Made by a program: the position numbers and the translations under genes
The notes under the pieces: generated by a model
The model's database searches: none
The model's input: only the letters and a program-made list of their open reading frames with translations
Told to the model about the DNA's origin: nothing
Assembly: GCF_000473325.1 (NCBI RefSeq)
Contig: NZ_KI421513.1
Coordinates: forward strand, 2,861,217-2,925,216
Reading direction: 5' to 3'
Origin: Leisingera caerulea DSM 24564
GTDB lineage: Bacteria > Pseudomonadota > Alphaproteobacteria > Rhodobacterales > Rhodobacteraceae
Length of the DNA: 64,000 bases
Part shown: positions 32,234 to 39,797 of the stretch, in pieces
How the letters are laid out: each line of letters begins with the position of its first letter
Position numbering within the stretch: position 1 is the first letter of the stretch

Positions 32234-32854
32234 ATGGAGATTGTTTTCACAGTGATGCAATTTATGCAAGAGAGATTTTCCGGGTACGGGTATGTCATCT
32301 TGGCTCCTGGTGAGGTGCCGAGTTCAGCTGAAACCAACTTCGGGGAAGAGTGGCACAAGCGGTACTTTGACTTAAAATTCCATACGGTTGACCCAGTTTT
32401 CCATTTTACCAGGCAGTGCCGGGGGAGGTCTTCGGTCCGCTTGCTGGCGGCAGATGAAATGGCTTCACCACTTTATGAGGAAGCTCGGTGTTTTGGTGCG
32501 GACAGCAACTTCATTTCCATCTCAGTAATAGGAGGCAGCAAGATGGTGTTTGGCGGGGTTAACCATGACCTGAACAATCATTCTGCACAAGAACTGCACG
32601 GGTATTGCCACACAGCACACCAGACTGCTCTACTAAAGAGGGTAGATGAACTGACTGATGCTCAAATCGACTTTTTGGAGATGTGCGAAGAAGGGTTGCT
32701 GGACAAGCAGATCGCTTGTGAACTCGGTGTTACTGTATCTGCCATCGCACAGCGCAAGAAGGCAGTATGCGGAAAGCTGGGGGTGGCTCACTTCAGGGCC
32801 GCTCTTTCCCTCTACTCACTTAGAAAGTGGAGCGGTATCATACCTTTGATATAG
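32234..32854 (+). CDS. LuxR-family acyl-homoserine-lactone receptor
   Basis: A 206-residue protein. The N-terminal autoinducer-binding domain keeps W40, Y44, D53 and P54 (WHKRYFDLKFHTVDP), with exactly the spacing of W57, Y61, D70 and P71 of TraR. The W85 position is Val. Residues 140-200 are the LuxR HTH (EGLLDKQIACELGVTVSAIA, then KLGVAHFRAAL); the usual Glu of the LTxxE motif is Gln. It is about 20-30 residues shorter at the N-terminus than typical LuxR proteins and no earlier in-frame start exists (TGA at 32219). Base composition is visibly more AT-rich than the phage core. luxI follows after 51 bp. Confidence 0.93.
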   Translation: MEIVFTVMQFMQERFSGYGYVILAPGEVPSSAETNFGEEWHKRYFDLKFHTVDPVFHFTRQCRGRSSVRLLAADEMASPLYEEARCFGADSNFISISVIGGSKMVFGGVNHDLNNHSAQELHGYCHTAHQTALLKRVDELTDAQIDFLEMCEEGLLDKQIACELGVTVSAIAQRKKAVCGKLGVAHFRAALSLYSLRKWSGIIPLI

Positions 32855-32857
32855 TAT

Positions 32858-32894
32858 CTCATTTCGGGTAAAATCATAATCCGTTATGTAATAT
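32858..32894 (+). promoter_or_regulatory. luxI upstream region with operator dyad
   Basis: ATCATAA (32873-32879), four bases, TTATGTA (32884-32890) matches the switch dyad ATCATAAGAGATTATGAT at 31611-31628 in arms and spacing except for two arm bases. The 12-bp CTCATTTCGGGT repeat lies at 32858-32869. A TAATAT -10-like element overlaps its right side. I see no lux box here. Confidence 0.6.
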
Positions 32895-32905
32895 GGATAC
32901 TTCGG

Positions 32906-33532
32906 ATGATTTCCACACATCTCGTCGACCTTACCAACCCAAAAAGCAGAGCGGATCTATATACCGCTTGTCTTCGTTTGCGCAGAGACGTGTTCATTTC
33001 GTCAATGGGCTGGAACCTGCACGAAAGCTTCGGCTGCGAGTTTGATCAGTATGACATTCCTGCGTCGATTCATATTGCAGCAGTTGCCGACGGGAAGCTA
33101 GTTGGGTGCATTCGCCTGCTTCGTACAGACAGCGAGCACAGCGGTACTACCTACATGATACTGGATGCGCACAGGGGCAACATTCCCAACCTACCTGCAA
33201 ACATCATGTATAAAGAGCTCGCTTCTAGCAACGTTTGGGAGGCGTCGCGGCTGGCGATTTCCTCCTCGGTTGACCGAGCAGAGAGAAATGCCGTGTTGAT
33301 TGCTTTAGTTTCAGCTGCTCGGGAGCATGTGCTTTCGAAGGGCGGTGACACAATGTTGGGTCTGATGAACCCAGTATTTATCAGAGTGTTCCGCAGAGCA
33401 GGGTTCGAAGTGGTACGGTTCGGTCCGGTAACCGATCAGAGAGATGGGCGCATTTGCGTTCTCCGTTGGGACTTTGAGAAGCGTCCGACACATGCCCAAG
33501 ACACCGGAGCAGCCGCCCTCGCCCTTCAATGA
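32906..33532 (+). CDS. LuxI-family acyl-homoserine-lactone synthase
   Basis: A 208-residue protein with all residues conserved in LuxI enzymes: R26, F30 and W36 (RLRRDVFISSMGW), D47 and D50 (EFDQYD), R70 (GCIRLLR), E112 and R115 (WEASRLAIS). It should make an N-acyl-homoserine lactone from S-adenosylmethionine and an acyl carrier protein; the acyl chain cannot be read from sequence. It is encoded 51 bp after luxR on the same strand, so receptor and signal form one unit. It lies between the phage repressor and the phage left end, with operator-like sequences shared with the phage switch. Confidence 0.95.
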   Translation: MISTHLVDLTNPKSRADLYTACLRLRRDVFISSMGWNLHESFGCEFDQYDIPASIHIAAVADGKLVGCIRLLRTDSEHSGTTYMILDAHRGNIPNLPANIMYKELASSNVWEASRLAISSSVDRAERNAVLIALVSAAREHVLSKGGDTMLGLMNPVFIRVFRRAGFEVVRFGPVTDQRDGRICVLRWDFEKRPTHAQDTGAAALALQ

Positions 33533-33576
33533 ACATAAGGTTGATTACAACACCGACTTTCGCGAAAGCTAGGCAC

Positions 33577-33951
33577 TTAATTTGTCACCCGAGCAGAACC
33601 GACCGCATCTTCAAGAACATGCATCACGAATGCTTCGACGGGGACGCCTCGCTGGCGCGCTTGCTCTCTCAACCAACGCAGCGTCAGTTCATCAATCTCG
33701 ATGGTCAGCTCTCGAACGGGTTCTTTCGGCGGCTCGGGAGGAACGTCAATTGTAATCGGCTCCTCGTCTGGCACAATCGGGTCTCCAACTTTATCAGGCG
33801 GCACCTTATGTGCCGGTCCCTCAAGTAGGGACCGCACCGCCTCATCAAGGCGATCTTGGTCGCCAAACGCAACCAGAGCAGATGCGAGCGCTACCGGAAG
33901 GGAAAGATTGATCCGCCCTGCAGCCTCGGAGCAATTCTCCTTCTCAGACAC
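33577..33951 (-). CDS. Tandem ribbon-helix-helix-like protein
   Basis: A 124-residue protein. Two units of the form strand-helix-helix are visible: residues 13-45 (INLSLPVALASALVAFGDQD) and 80-118 (ELTIEIDELTLRWLREQARQ), joined by a Pro/Val-rich linker (residues 50-78). This suggests two MetJ/Arc-type folds in one chain and thus a DNA-binding regulator. It converges on luxI with a 44-bp gap that contains the palindrome CTTTCGCGAAAG, and diverges from the next ribbon-helix-helix gene. Function unknown. Confidence 0.62.
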   Translation of the reverse strand: MSEKENCSEAAGRINLSLPVALASALVAFGDQDRLDEAVRSLLEGPAHKVPPDKVGDPIVPDEEPITIDVPPEPPKEPVRELTIEIDELTLRWLREQARQRGVPVEAFVMHVLEDAVGSARVTN

Positions 33952-34093
33952 AATAAAGTCCTCATAACAACCCCGTCAGAATAATGCGCTCTAAGCGGCG
34001 TAAAAGCAACTTTATTAATAATAACCGAGGTGAGCATTCGATTTTTCTTGGCAATGTGGTTGTTTGCGCGCAGTGTCATACATATATACTTAT

Positions 34094-34106
34094 TTTGTCT
34101 GACAAA
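34094..34106. promoter_or_regulatory. Palindromic operator TTTGTCTGACAAA
   Basis: TTTGTC/GACAAA around a single T, 40 bp before the ribbon-helix-helix ATG and beside the TATACT-like -10 at 34085-34090. It is a candidate autoregulatory site for that protein. The rest of the 194-bp divergent gap (33952-34145) holds no gene. Confidence 0.5.
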
Positions 34107-34145
34107 TTGGCTGACCTCCAGCGGGAAGCGGAAAAGGAGATGATC

Positions 34146-34412
34146 ATGAGTTCGGATAGACAAGACACTCCGGAGGAGGCTTCGCGTGATCGCATTTCCC
34201 TCAGGTTGTCGCGGGGTGCTCAGGAAGCGCTTCGTGAGATCAAAGAAGCCTACGATCTCACGTCGGACGCAGAAGCGGTTAGGATAGCCCTGGGAACTGA
34301 GCGGCGCATGGTCGAGGCCTTCAAAAAGTTCGAGCATGTACTAGTCGCCGATCAAAACCGTAAGAACGTGCGGGAGCTCGTGTTCAGCCATTGGCAGACG
34401 GCTAGAAGATGA
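34146..34412 (+). CDS. Ribbon-helix-helix DNA-binding protein
   Basis: An 88-residue protein; start at the ATG at 34146 with AAAGGAG eight bases before. Residues 15-55 (RDRISLRLSRGAQEALREIK, SDAEAVRIALG) form a CopG/Arc-type ribbon-helix-helix. The stop overlaps the start of the membrane protein gene (ATGA), so both are translated together. Such pairs resemble antitoxin-toxin or regulator-effector modules, but no toxin family is recognised in the partner. Confidence 0.72.
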   Translation: MSSDRQDTPEEASRDRISLRLSRGAQEALREIKEAYDLTSDAEAVRIALGTERRMVEAFKKFEHVLVADQNRKNVRELVFSHWQTARR

Positions 34413-34798
34413 GTGAGTCAGGCGTCAATCCTCCTGGACCTAGAGAGGGGCCTCCCGAAAACATTGTTAATGACCCAGTTGATGCTGGCGAAAAAGATTT
34501 AGTTAAATTTCCGAATGTACCGGACGAAAAGGCCTTTGATCCTCAGCAGGCCGCCCATGACGCACGAGTCAGTCTTGCGAACAGAATTTACTGGCTCTTG
34601 GTGGGCGTCATTTTGTTGATCGGCCTCTTGGTTTCTGCGTCACTGTTTGTCGCGCCGAACCTGAACGATCCCGATGGTACATCACCTCGCGAGGCGGCCA
34701 ATTTTTTGGCGACGTCTTTGTTACCCGCAGTAATCGGCATTTTTGGCTCAGTCGTTGGGTTCTATTTTGGGAAGGAGACCCGCGATCCGCCGAGTTGA
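34409..34798 (+). CDS. Small membrane protein with two TM segments
   Basis: A 129-residue protein. The first 55 residues are Pro/Asp/Glu-rich and probably cytoplasmic; membrane segments are at about 60-83 (IYWLLVGVILLIGLLVSASL) and 100-122 (LLPAVIGIFGSVVGFYFG), with a loop NLNDPDGTSPRE between. Coupled to the ribbon-helix-helix gene by an ATGA overlap. A lysogen membrane protein such as a superinfection-exclusion factor would fit the place near the phage end, but this is inference. Confidence 0.7.
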   Translation: MSESGVNPPGPREGPPENIVNDPVDAGEKDLVKFPNVPDEKAFDPQQAAHDARVSLANRIYWLLVGVILLIGLLVSASLFVAPNLNDPDGTSPREAANFLATSLLPAVIGIFGSVVGFYFGKETRDPPS

Positions 34799-35214
34799 TA
34801 GAGCGGCGTTGACTAGATGAGCGGTAGTTCTGCCCACGCGGTGAAAAGTCTGCATAGGGAGCTGCTGCTTATGAGATGGGCGCTTCCGAACTGATGTCGC
34901 TTTCGCTCCCTGGGCTTGGGCCCCTACTAATACGCTTCGGCTATAAGGTGCGCAGGGAGCCCACCCGCTACGTCTGCAGTGATGACGGAAGAGAGTATCG
35001 GGCTTTCCGCATGGGTTGCGACCCCAGCGTGAACAATAGCCTCGTTGTCCGTCATTGCCTTCCTTGTTTGGCTCCGGCATTGGAATGTGAGCTGGAAGGG
35101 GCCGCGTAGTGAAACATGGCCGTCAATATTGAACATAACTGCGCTTATCGGGAGCCTAGCCTCCCTCGCGCCAAAATAAGCCTACTCAATTACAATCTGT
35201 ATCGGTGGCTAGGG
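34799..35214. other. 416-bp stretch without a convincing gene
   Basis: Only overlapping short frames on opposite strands (34876-35109 plus, 34748-35080 minus) with no ribosome binding site and no recognisable product. The composition and Cys/Arg-rich translations suggest a decayed gene or an old insertion remnant. No inverted repeats of an IS were seen. Confidence 0.5.
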
Positions 35215-36291
35215 CTATGTTCGATAGTTGTGCTTCTTACCTCCGACGGTGGTCACACGGTAGTTGTGGAAACCGTGCTGGAATGTTGCAACGGTTTCGT
35301 GCGGTTCGCCGTACATATCACTGTATTCCACACGGATTTTTAGAAACACAAAGGCTTGATTGGAGTTGACTTGAGCGTATTCAGGTTCGCGCAGTCTCAT
35401 TAGGACACTTCCCGTGCTGGGCTGAAAATGCTGTCTAGGCAATAACAATAGATCTTCAGGCACACCGGGGGCCATGCCATTCAGTTTCGCAGCTTGCTCC
35501 CCGCTCCAATTTTGGTTTGAATCCAACTCTTCGGATATCGTAGCGCGTATCAATACCTTGGTTATGACCGCTGCGGAGTGACCAAGGTTTTTAATTGTGA
35601 CAGGCCAAGAGAGGGGGCGGTCACCTGTAAGCCAATCAGCAAAATTGCTTGCGTTCGGCTCGACATACAAAAAAGGCCTGCTTTGCTCACGTATAGAATT
35701 CCGAGCAAGCTGATTGGCTTCGTTAGCTGACTCAATCTGCTCTCGACCAATGGTATGAGTGATCCGAAGCGTTTCCTCCGCAGCTCGAGTTGCAGTCGCG
35801 GCTTCTTCTACCATATCGACCGAAGCGTTCGCGGCTTTGCGAGTGTAGTGCAAAGTTATCGCGATGGTGAGTAGCGCAAGAGCAGTTAAGACGACTGTTG
35901 CCCCTGTGGCATAATACATCAACTCGGCCCATTTCGCCATTTTCTCCTGGGCGTTCAGATCACGAGTTGCGTGTTCAATCCGGAGGGCTTCATCAACTTG
36001 GTCTTTGACTGGTACAAGATCCCGGATCGCATCTTCGATAAGGTTGAGAGCTGGCACAAGATCAATCTCAGTTTGATTATTTTCTCTTGCCAGGTCACGG
36101 ATAGCCTGCTCAATAAGGCGAAGCGAGTAGGTGGGATCAAATGTTTTAGGAGATGCAACATGATCTGTCGTATCTATATATTGAGCGTCGGGTGTTCCTG
36201 TGGAATTCTGCGGTAACGATGACTGGGGCCAGGCTGGGCCGCAGATTGCCGTGATCTGAAGCCCTAATACAAAAAGAAAACGTGTTAGCAT
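35215..36291 (-). CDS. Membrane-anchored protein of unknown function near phage left end
   Basis: A 358-residue protein from the ATG at 36291 (a TTG precedes it). It has a signal peptide (MLTRFLFVLGLQITAICGPA), a region with repeated charged helices (LIEQAIRDLAREN and LIEDAIRDLVPV), one membrane segment near residues 125-150 (MYYATGATVVLTALALLTIA), a coiled-coil stretch (AAEETLRITHTIGREQIES) and a beta-rich C-terminal domain of about 150 residues (WPVTIKNLGHSAAVITKVLI). This looks like a sensor or exclusion-type envelope protein. It is AT-richer than the phage core and reads toward the accessory genes. Confidence 0.72.
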   Translation of the reverse strand: MLTRFLFVLGLQITAICGPAWPQSSLPQNSTGTPDAQYIDTTDHVASPKTFDPTYSLRLIEQAIRDLARENNQTEIDLVPALNLIEDAIRDLVPVKDQVDEALRIEHATRDLNAQEKMAKWAELMYYATGATVVLTALALLTIAITLHYTRKAANASVDMVEEAATATRAAEETLRITHTIGREQIESANEANQLARNSIREQSRPFLYVEPNASNFADWLTGDRPLSWPVTIKNLGHSAAVITKVLIRATISEELDSNQNWSGEQAAKLNGMAPGVPEDLLLLPRQHFQPSTGSVLMRLREPEYAQVNSNQAFVFLKIRVEYSDMYGEPHETVATFQHGFHNYRVTTVGGKKHNYRT

Positions 36292-36992
36292 CAAGGGCTA
36301 CCTGTTTGTGGTTCGACGGGTTCAACTTTTGGCAAACCTCTGACCCCAAGGTACAACTGTCAAGCTGTTATCCGGCAGCCTTGAGTAGGACTCTCCAAGC
36401 GGAAAAACAGTTCCAAGTTCCGGAAGCCGAGGTTGCCCGCAAATTTTGCTTAAGGTCATGTTATCTAAAGAGTAATCCAATACTAGGAATTGCCCGCGGG
36501 TTTTTGGAGCCAGTTCAAAGTTCGGGACCGCGATTTTAGCAGACTTCCTGCCGCCGCTTTCGCGTTAAAACCCTGTTTTACGGGCCTTTCAGGGGTGTTT
36601 GCGAGTTTGCAACGGTAAGTGTCCCAGAATTGCCTTCAGGCGCCATGTCGGCCATTTTGCCGAGTATTGAAGGACAAACGCTCCGGGCCTGCCCTCAGCC
36701 GCAAACCTTCCTGAAAGCCCTTTTTTATATGCCGCCATCCGGCTTCATTCGGCTTCATCCTGCCTCATCCGGTTACTGCAATATCAAGTGTCTCCTAACA
36801 GCGCAATCCGCCTGCCCGCAGCGGGCAAACTGCCGGCGGACACCCTGGCTGGGGCTCCCGCACCGGCACCGATCACAGGCTGGAGCGGGAGGAGGGAAAT
36901 CCCGAAGGTGCGCGGCGGCACCTGGGCCGGGGCCCTGCCGCGCGGCATTTCGGCCATTGACGCGGCGGTGCCGCGGGAACAGTGTCAGGGGC
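36292..36992. other. Gene-free region holding the phage left end and glnE upstream sequence
   Basis: No gene is convincing; the glnE frame is open back to 36630 only by chance. An imperfect inverted repeat lies at 36582-36603 (GGGCCTTTCAGGGGTGTTTGCG) and, in reverse, 36700-36720; these could be transposase-binding sites, which are multiple and not all in one orientation in Mu. Candidate terminal CA dinucleotides are 36736-36737 and 36779-36780. Everything after about 36.78 kb is GC-rich host sequence. Confidence 0.5.
36737..36776. repeat. Four tandem 10-bp repeats at the phage/host boundary
   Basis: ATCCGGCTTC, ATTCGGCTTC, ATCCTGCCTC and ATCCGGTTAC follow each other without gap. The 10-bp period is one helical turn. 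They lie between the two candidate phage termini. Confidence 0.7.
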
Positions 36993-39797
36993 ATGACGAC
37001 CGCCCTGCAGATCACCCGCATTCCCCGCCCCTTTGACCCTGAGCTTGGCGCCGAAGCGCGCGCGCTGGTGCCGGCGCTGTCCGGCGAACTGGCCGATCTG
37101 GTGGCCGGGGCCTGCGGCTCCAGCCCCTATCTCTCGGAACTCACCGGACGGGAGGCCGGGTGGCTGCCGGAGGCGCTGCAGGATCCCGGCGCGGCGCTGG
37201 AAACCATTCTGGCGGATTGCCGGACGCTGGAGGGCGCGCAGCTCAAGCCCGGCCTGCGCCAGGCCAAGCGGCGGCTGGCGCTGCTGACCGCGCTGTGCGA
37301 CCTCAGCGGCGGCTGGAGCCTGGAGCAGGTGACCGGCGCGCTGACCGAATTCGGCGGGCTGAGCGCGGATGTCGCCATCAAGGCGGAAATCGCCAACCTG
37401 ATCCGCCGCAAGAAACTGCCGGGCCTGACAGAGGACGACGTGGAAACCGCTGGCGGCCTCACCATCCTGGCGATGGGCAAGATGGGCGCGCATGAGCTGA
37501 ACTACAGCTCCGACATCGACCTCATCTGCCTGTTCGACGAAACCCGGTTCGATCCGGATGACTTTTATGAGGCGCGCCAGGGCATGGTGCGCGCGACCAA
37601 GAACATGTGCGCAGCCCTCAGCGACCGCACCGGTGACGGTTACGTGTTCCGCACCGACCTGCGGCTGCGCCCCGATCCAGCGGTCACGCCCGTCTGCCTG
37701 GCGATGGAGGCGGCGGAGCGGTACTATGAGAGCCTGGGCCGCACCTGGGAACGCGCCGCCTATATCAAGGCCCGCCCCTGCGCCGGCGACATCGCCGCGG
37801 GCCAGCGGTTTCTCAAGACCCTGCGCCCCTTTGTCTGGCGGCGCCATCTGGATTTTGCCGCCATCCAGGACGCCCATGACATCCGCCTGCGCATCCGGGA
37901 AAGCAAGGGCACCGGCGGTGCGCTGAGCGTGCCGGGGCACGACATGAAACTGGGCCGCGGCGGCATCCGCGAAATCGAGTTCTTTACCCAGACCCGGCAG
38001 CTGATCGCGGGCGGGCGCGATGAATCCCTGCGCCTGCGCGGCACCGTCGAGGGGCTGGCGGCGCTGGCGGGCAAAGGATGGGTGCCGCAGGACGCGGCAG
38101 AGCAGCTGGCGGCGCATTACCGGGCCCACCGGGAGGTCGAGCACCGCATCCAGATGGTGCATGACGCCCAGACCCACCGGATGCCGAAATCCGATGACGG
38201 CATCGCCCGTATCGCCTGCCTGATGGACCGCGACCCGGAACCGCTGATGGCGGAAATCAAGGAACGCCTGGAAGACGTGCATGCGCTGACCGAAGGGTTC
38301 TTTTCCGCAGGCGCCGTGCCGCCGCCTGCTGCGCTTCCTGCGGAAACGGCGGAACTCGACGGCGCCGTCATCGCCCGCTGGCCGACCTACCCGGCGCTGC
38401 GCTCAGCCCGCGGTGCGCAGATCTTCGAACGGCTGAAACCGGAACTGCTGGCCCGGGTTGCCAAGACCGCCAAACCGGCAGAGACGCTGCTGGCGCTTGA
38501 CGGCTTCCTGGCCGGGCTGCCTGCCGGGGTGCAGCTGTTCTCGCTGTTCGGCGCCAACCCGCAGCTCATCGACCTGCTGATCGATATCGCCGGCACCTCC
38601 AGCGAGCTAGCCAGCTTCCTGTCCCGCAACTCCGCCGTGTTTGATGCGGTGATTGGCGGATCCTTCTTTGATCCCTGGCCGGGCGCGGCCGAACTGCGGG
38701 GTGAACTGGCCCGCCGCCTGGCCCTGGAAAGCGATTATGAATCCCGCCTCGACGCCACCCGCCGCTGGTGCAAGGAATGGCACTTCCGTATCGGGGTGCA
38801 TCACCTGCGCGGGCTGATCGACGGCCACCAGGCCGGGGCGCAATACGCCGAACTGGCAGAGGTGGTGATCGCCGGGATCACCCCGGAAGTGGTGGATCAC
38901 TTCGCCCGTAAACACGGCCCCGCACCGGGCCGCGGCGCGGCGGTGCTGGCGATGGGCTCGCTCGGGGCCGGGCAGATCAACGCGCAATCCGATCTCGACA
39001 TCATCGTGATCTACGACCCCGGCACGGCAGAGATGTCAGAGGGCAAACGCCCGCTGGCCACGCGCCCCTATTACGCCCGTCTTACCCAGGCTTTTGTCAC
39101 CGCGCTGTCGGCGCCAATGTCGCAGGGCCGCCTCTACGAGGTCGACATGCGGCTGCGCCCCTCCGGCACCCAGGGTCCGGTGGCGGTCAGCCTGGCGGGT
39201 TTCACCCTCTACCAGCAGAACGAGGCCTGGGTCTGGGAGCATCTGGCGCTGACCCGCGCCCGGGTGGTTGCAGGGGAGGACAGCCTGGCCGCGGAAATTG
39301 AGGATTTCCGCGCGGGCTTCCTGGCGCAGCCGCGGCCGCGCGGCGAGGTGCAGCACGAGGTGGCGAAGATGCGCGAAAGGCTGGCCGCCGCCAAGGCTCC
39401 GGCGGGTGTCTGGGACGCCAAGAACGGGCCCGGGCGGATGATGGATGTGGAGCTGATCTCGCAAGCGGGGGCGCTGACCTCCGGCTCCGGCGCGCGCGAT
39501 GTGCCCGCAGGCCTGGCCGGGGCTGTCGCTGCCGGATGGCTGAGTGACGCGGATGCAGAATACCTCGGCGCCAGTTACCGGCTATTCTGGTCCGTGCAAT
39601 GCGCAGCGCGGCTGCTCTCCGGCAAGGCCATCGAGGCTGATGCCATCGGCGAGGGCGGGGCGCAGTTCCTCTGCCGCACCACCGGCTATGCCCGGCTGGA
39701 TGCTCTGGAGCAGGAGCTGCAGTCCCGCTACACAGGCTGCGCTGCGATCATAGCGGAAGCCTTGCAAGGAGAAGGGGCGGATGAAGGGCAGCAGTGA
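36993..39797 (+). CDS. glnE: Bifunctional glutamine synthetase adenylyltransferase/deadenylase
   Basis: A 934-residue protein from the ATG at 36993 (MTTALQITRIPRPFDPELG), with ATG preceded by CAGGGG. It has two nucleotidyltransferase domains: the deadenylylating one with GKMGAHELNYSSDIDLI (about residues 160-177) and the adenylylating one with GSLGAGQINAQSDLDIIVIY (about 653-672), joined by a helical regulatory part. The enzyme adds or removes AMP on glutamine synthetase in response to PII, setting ammonium assimilation. Length equals that of other Rhodobacteraceae. The prophage ends about 0.2 kb upstream, so its native promoter region may be interrupted. Confidence 0.96.
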   Translation: MTTALQITRIPRPFDPELGAEARALVPALSGELADLVAGACGSSPYLSELTGREAGWLPEALQDPGAALETILADCRTLEGAQLKPGLRQAKRRLALLTALCDLSGGWSLEQVTGALTEFGGLSADVAIKAEIANLIRRKKLPGLTEDDVETAGGLTILAMGKMGAHELNYSSDIDLICLFDETRFDPDDFYEARQGMVRATKNMCAALSDRTGDGYVFRTDLRLRPDPAVTPVCLAMEAAERYYESLGRTWERAAYIKARPCAGDIAAGQRFLKTLRPFVWRRHLDFAAIQDAHDIRLRIRESKGTGGALSVPGHDMKLGRGGIREIEFFTQTRQLIAGGRDESLRLRGTVEGLAALAGKGWVPQDAAEQLAAHYRAHREVEHRIQMVHDAQTHRMPKSDDGIARIACLMDRDPEPLMAEIKERLEDVHALTEGFFSAGAVPPPAALPAETAELDGAVIARWPTYPALRSARGAQIFERLKPELLARVAKTAKPAETLLALDGFLAGLPAGVQLFSLFGANPQLIDLLIDIAGTSSELASFLSRNSAVFDAVIGGSFFDPWPGAAELRGELARRLALESDYESRLDATRRWCKEWHFRIGVHHLRGLIDGHQAGAQYAELAEVVIAGITPEVVDHFARKHGPAPGRGAAVLAMGSLGAGQINAQSDLDIIVIYDPGTAEMSEGKRPLATRPYYARLTQAFVTALSAPMSQGRLYEVDMRLRPSGTQGPVAVSLAGFTLYQQNEAWVWEHLALTRARVVAGEDSLAAEIEDFRAGFLAQPRPRGEVQHEVAKMRERLAAAKAPAGVWDAKNGPGRMMDVELISQAGALTSGSGARDVPAGLAGAVAAGWLSDADAEYLGASYRLFWSVQCAARLLSGKAIEADAIGEGGAQFLCRTTGYARLDALEQELQSRYTGCAAIIAEALQGEGADEGQQ

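Larger units (their letters stand above)
1..36780 (-). mobile_element. Mu-like transposable prophage, right end outside window
   Basis: The block contains, in Mu order when read on the minus strand, a repressor and Ner-like gene, MuA (DDE transposase), MuB (AAA ATPase), GemA, a Mor-like activator, lysis genes, gp25-gp29, gpF, gpG, protease/scaffold, gpT, gp35 and gp36, followed by a tail tape measure and tip module of non-contractile type. Genes are tightly packed with many ATGA or TGATG overlaps and nearly all lie on the minus strand. The phage left end is at the high-coordinate side, between about 36.55 and 36.99 kb; terminal CA dinucleotides at 36737 and 36780 are the two candidates I favour. 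The right end and the target-site duplication are not in the window. Mu-type replication with a siphophage-like tail is known in other phages such as B3, D3112 and the Rhodobacter phage RcapMu. Confidence 0.93.

Noticed and set aside
33559..33570. Palindrome CTTTCGCGAAAG as luxI terminator
   Set aside because: It has no loop and no T run, so it cannot be called a terminator; it may be a protein site.
34876..35109. 77-codon plus-strand frame and overlapping 110-codon minus-strand frame (34748-35080)
   Set aside because: No ribosome binding site and no family; Cys/Arg-rich translations look non-coding.
36630..36992. 121-codon N-terminal extension of GlnE
   Set aside because: It runs through repeats and the candidate phage end, is Arg/Pro/Cys-rich, and GlnE of normal length starts at 36993.
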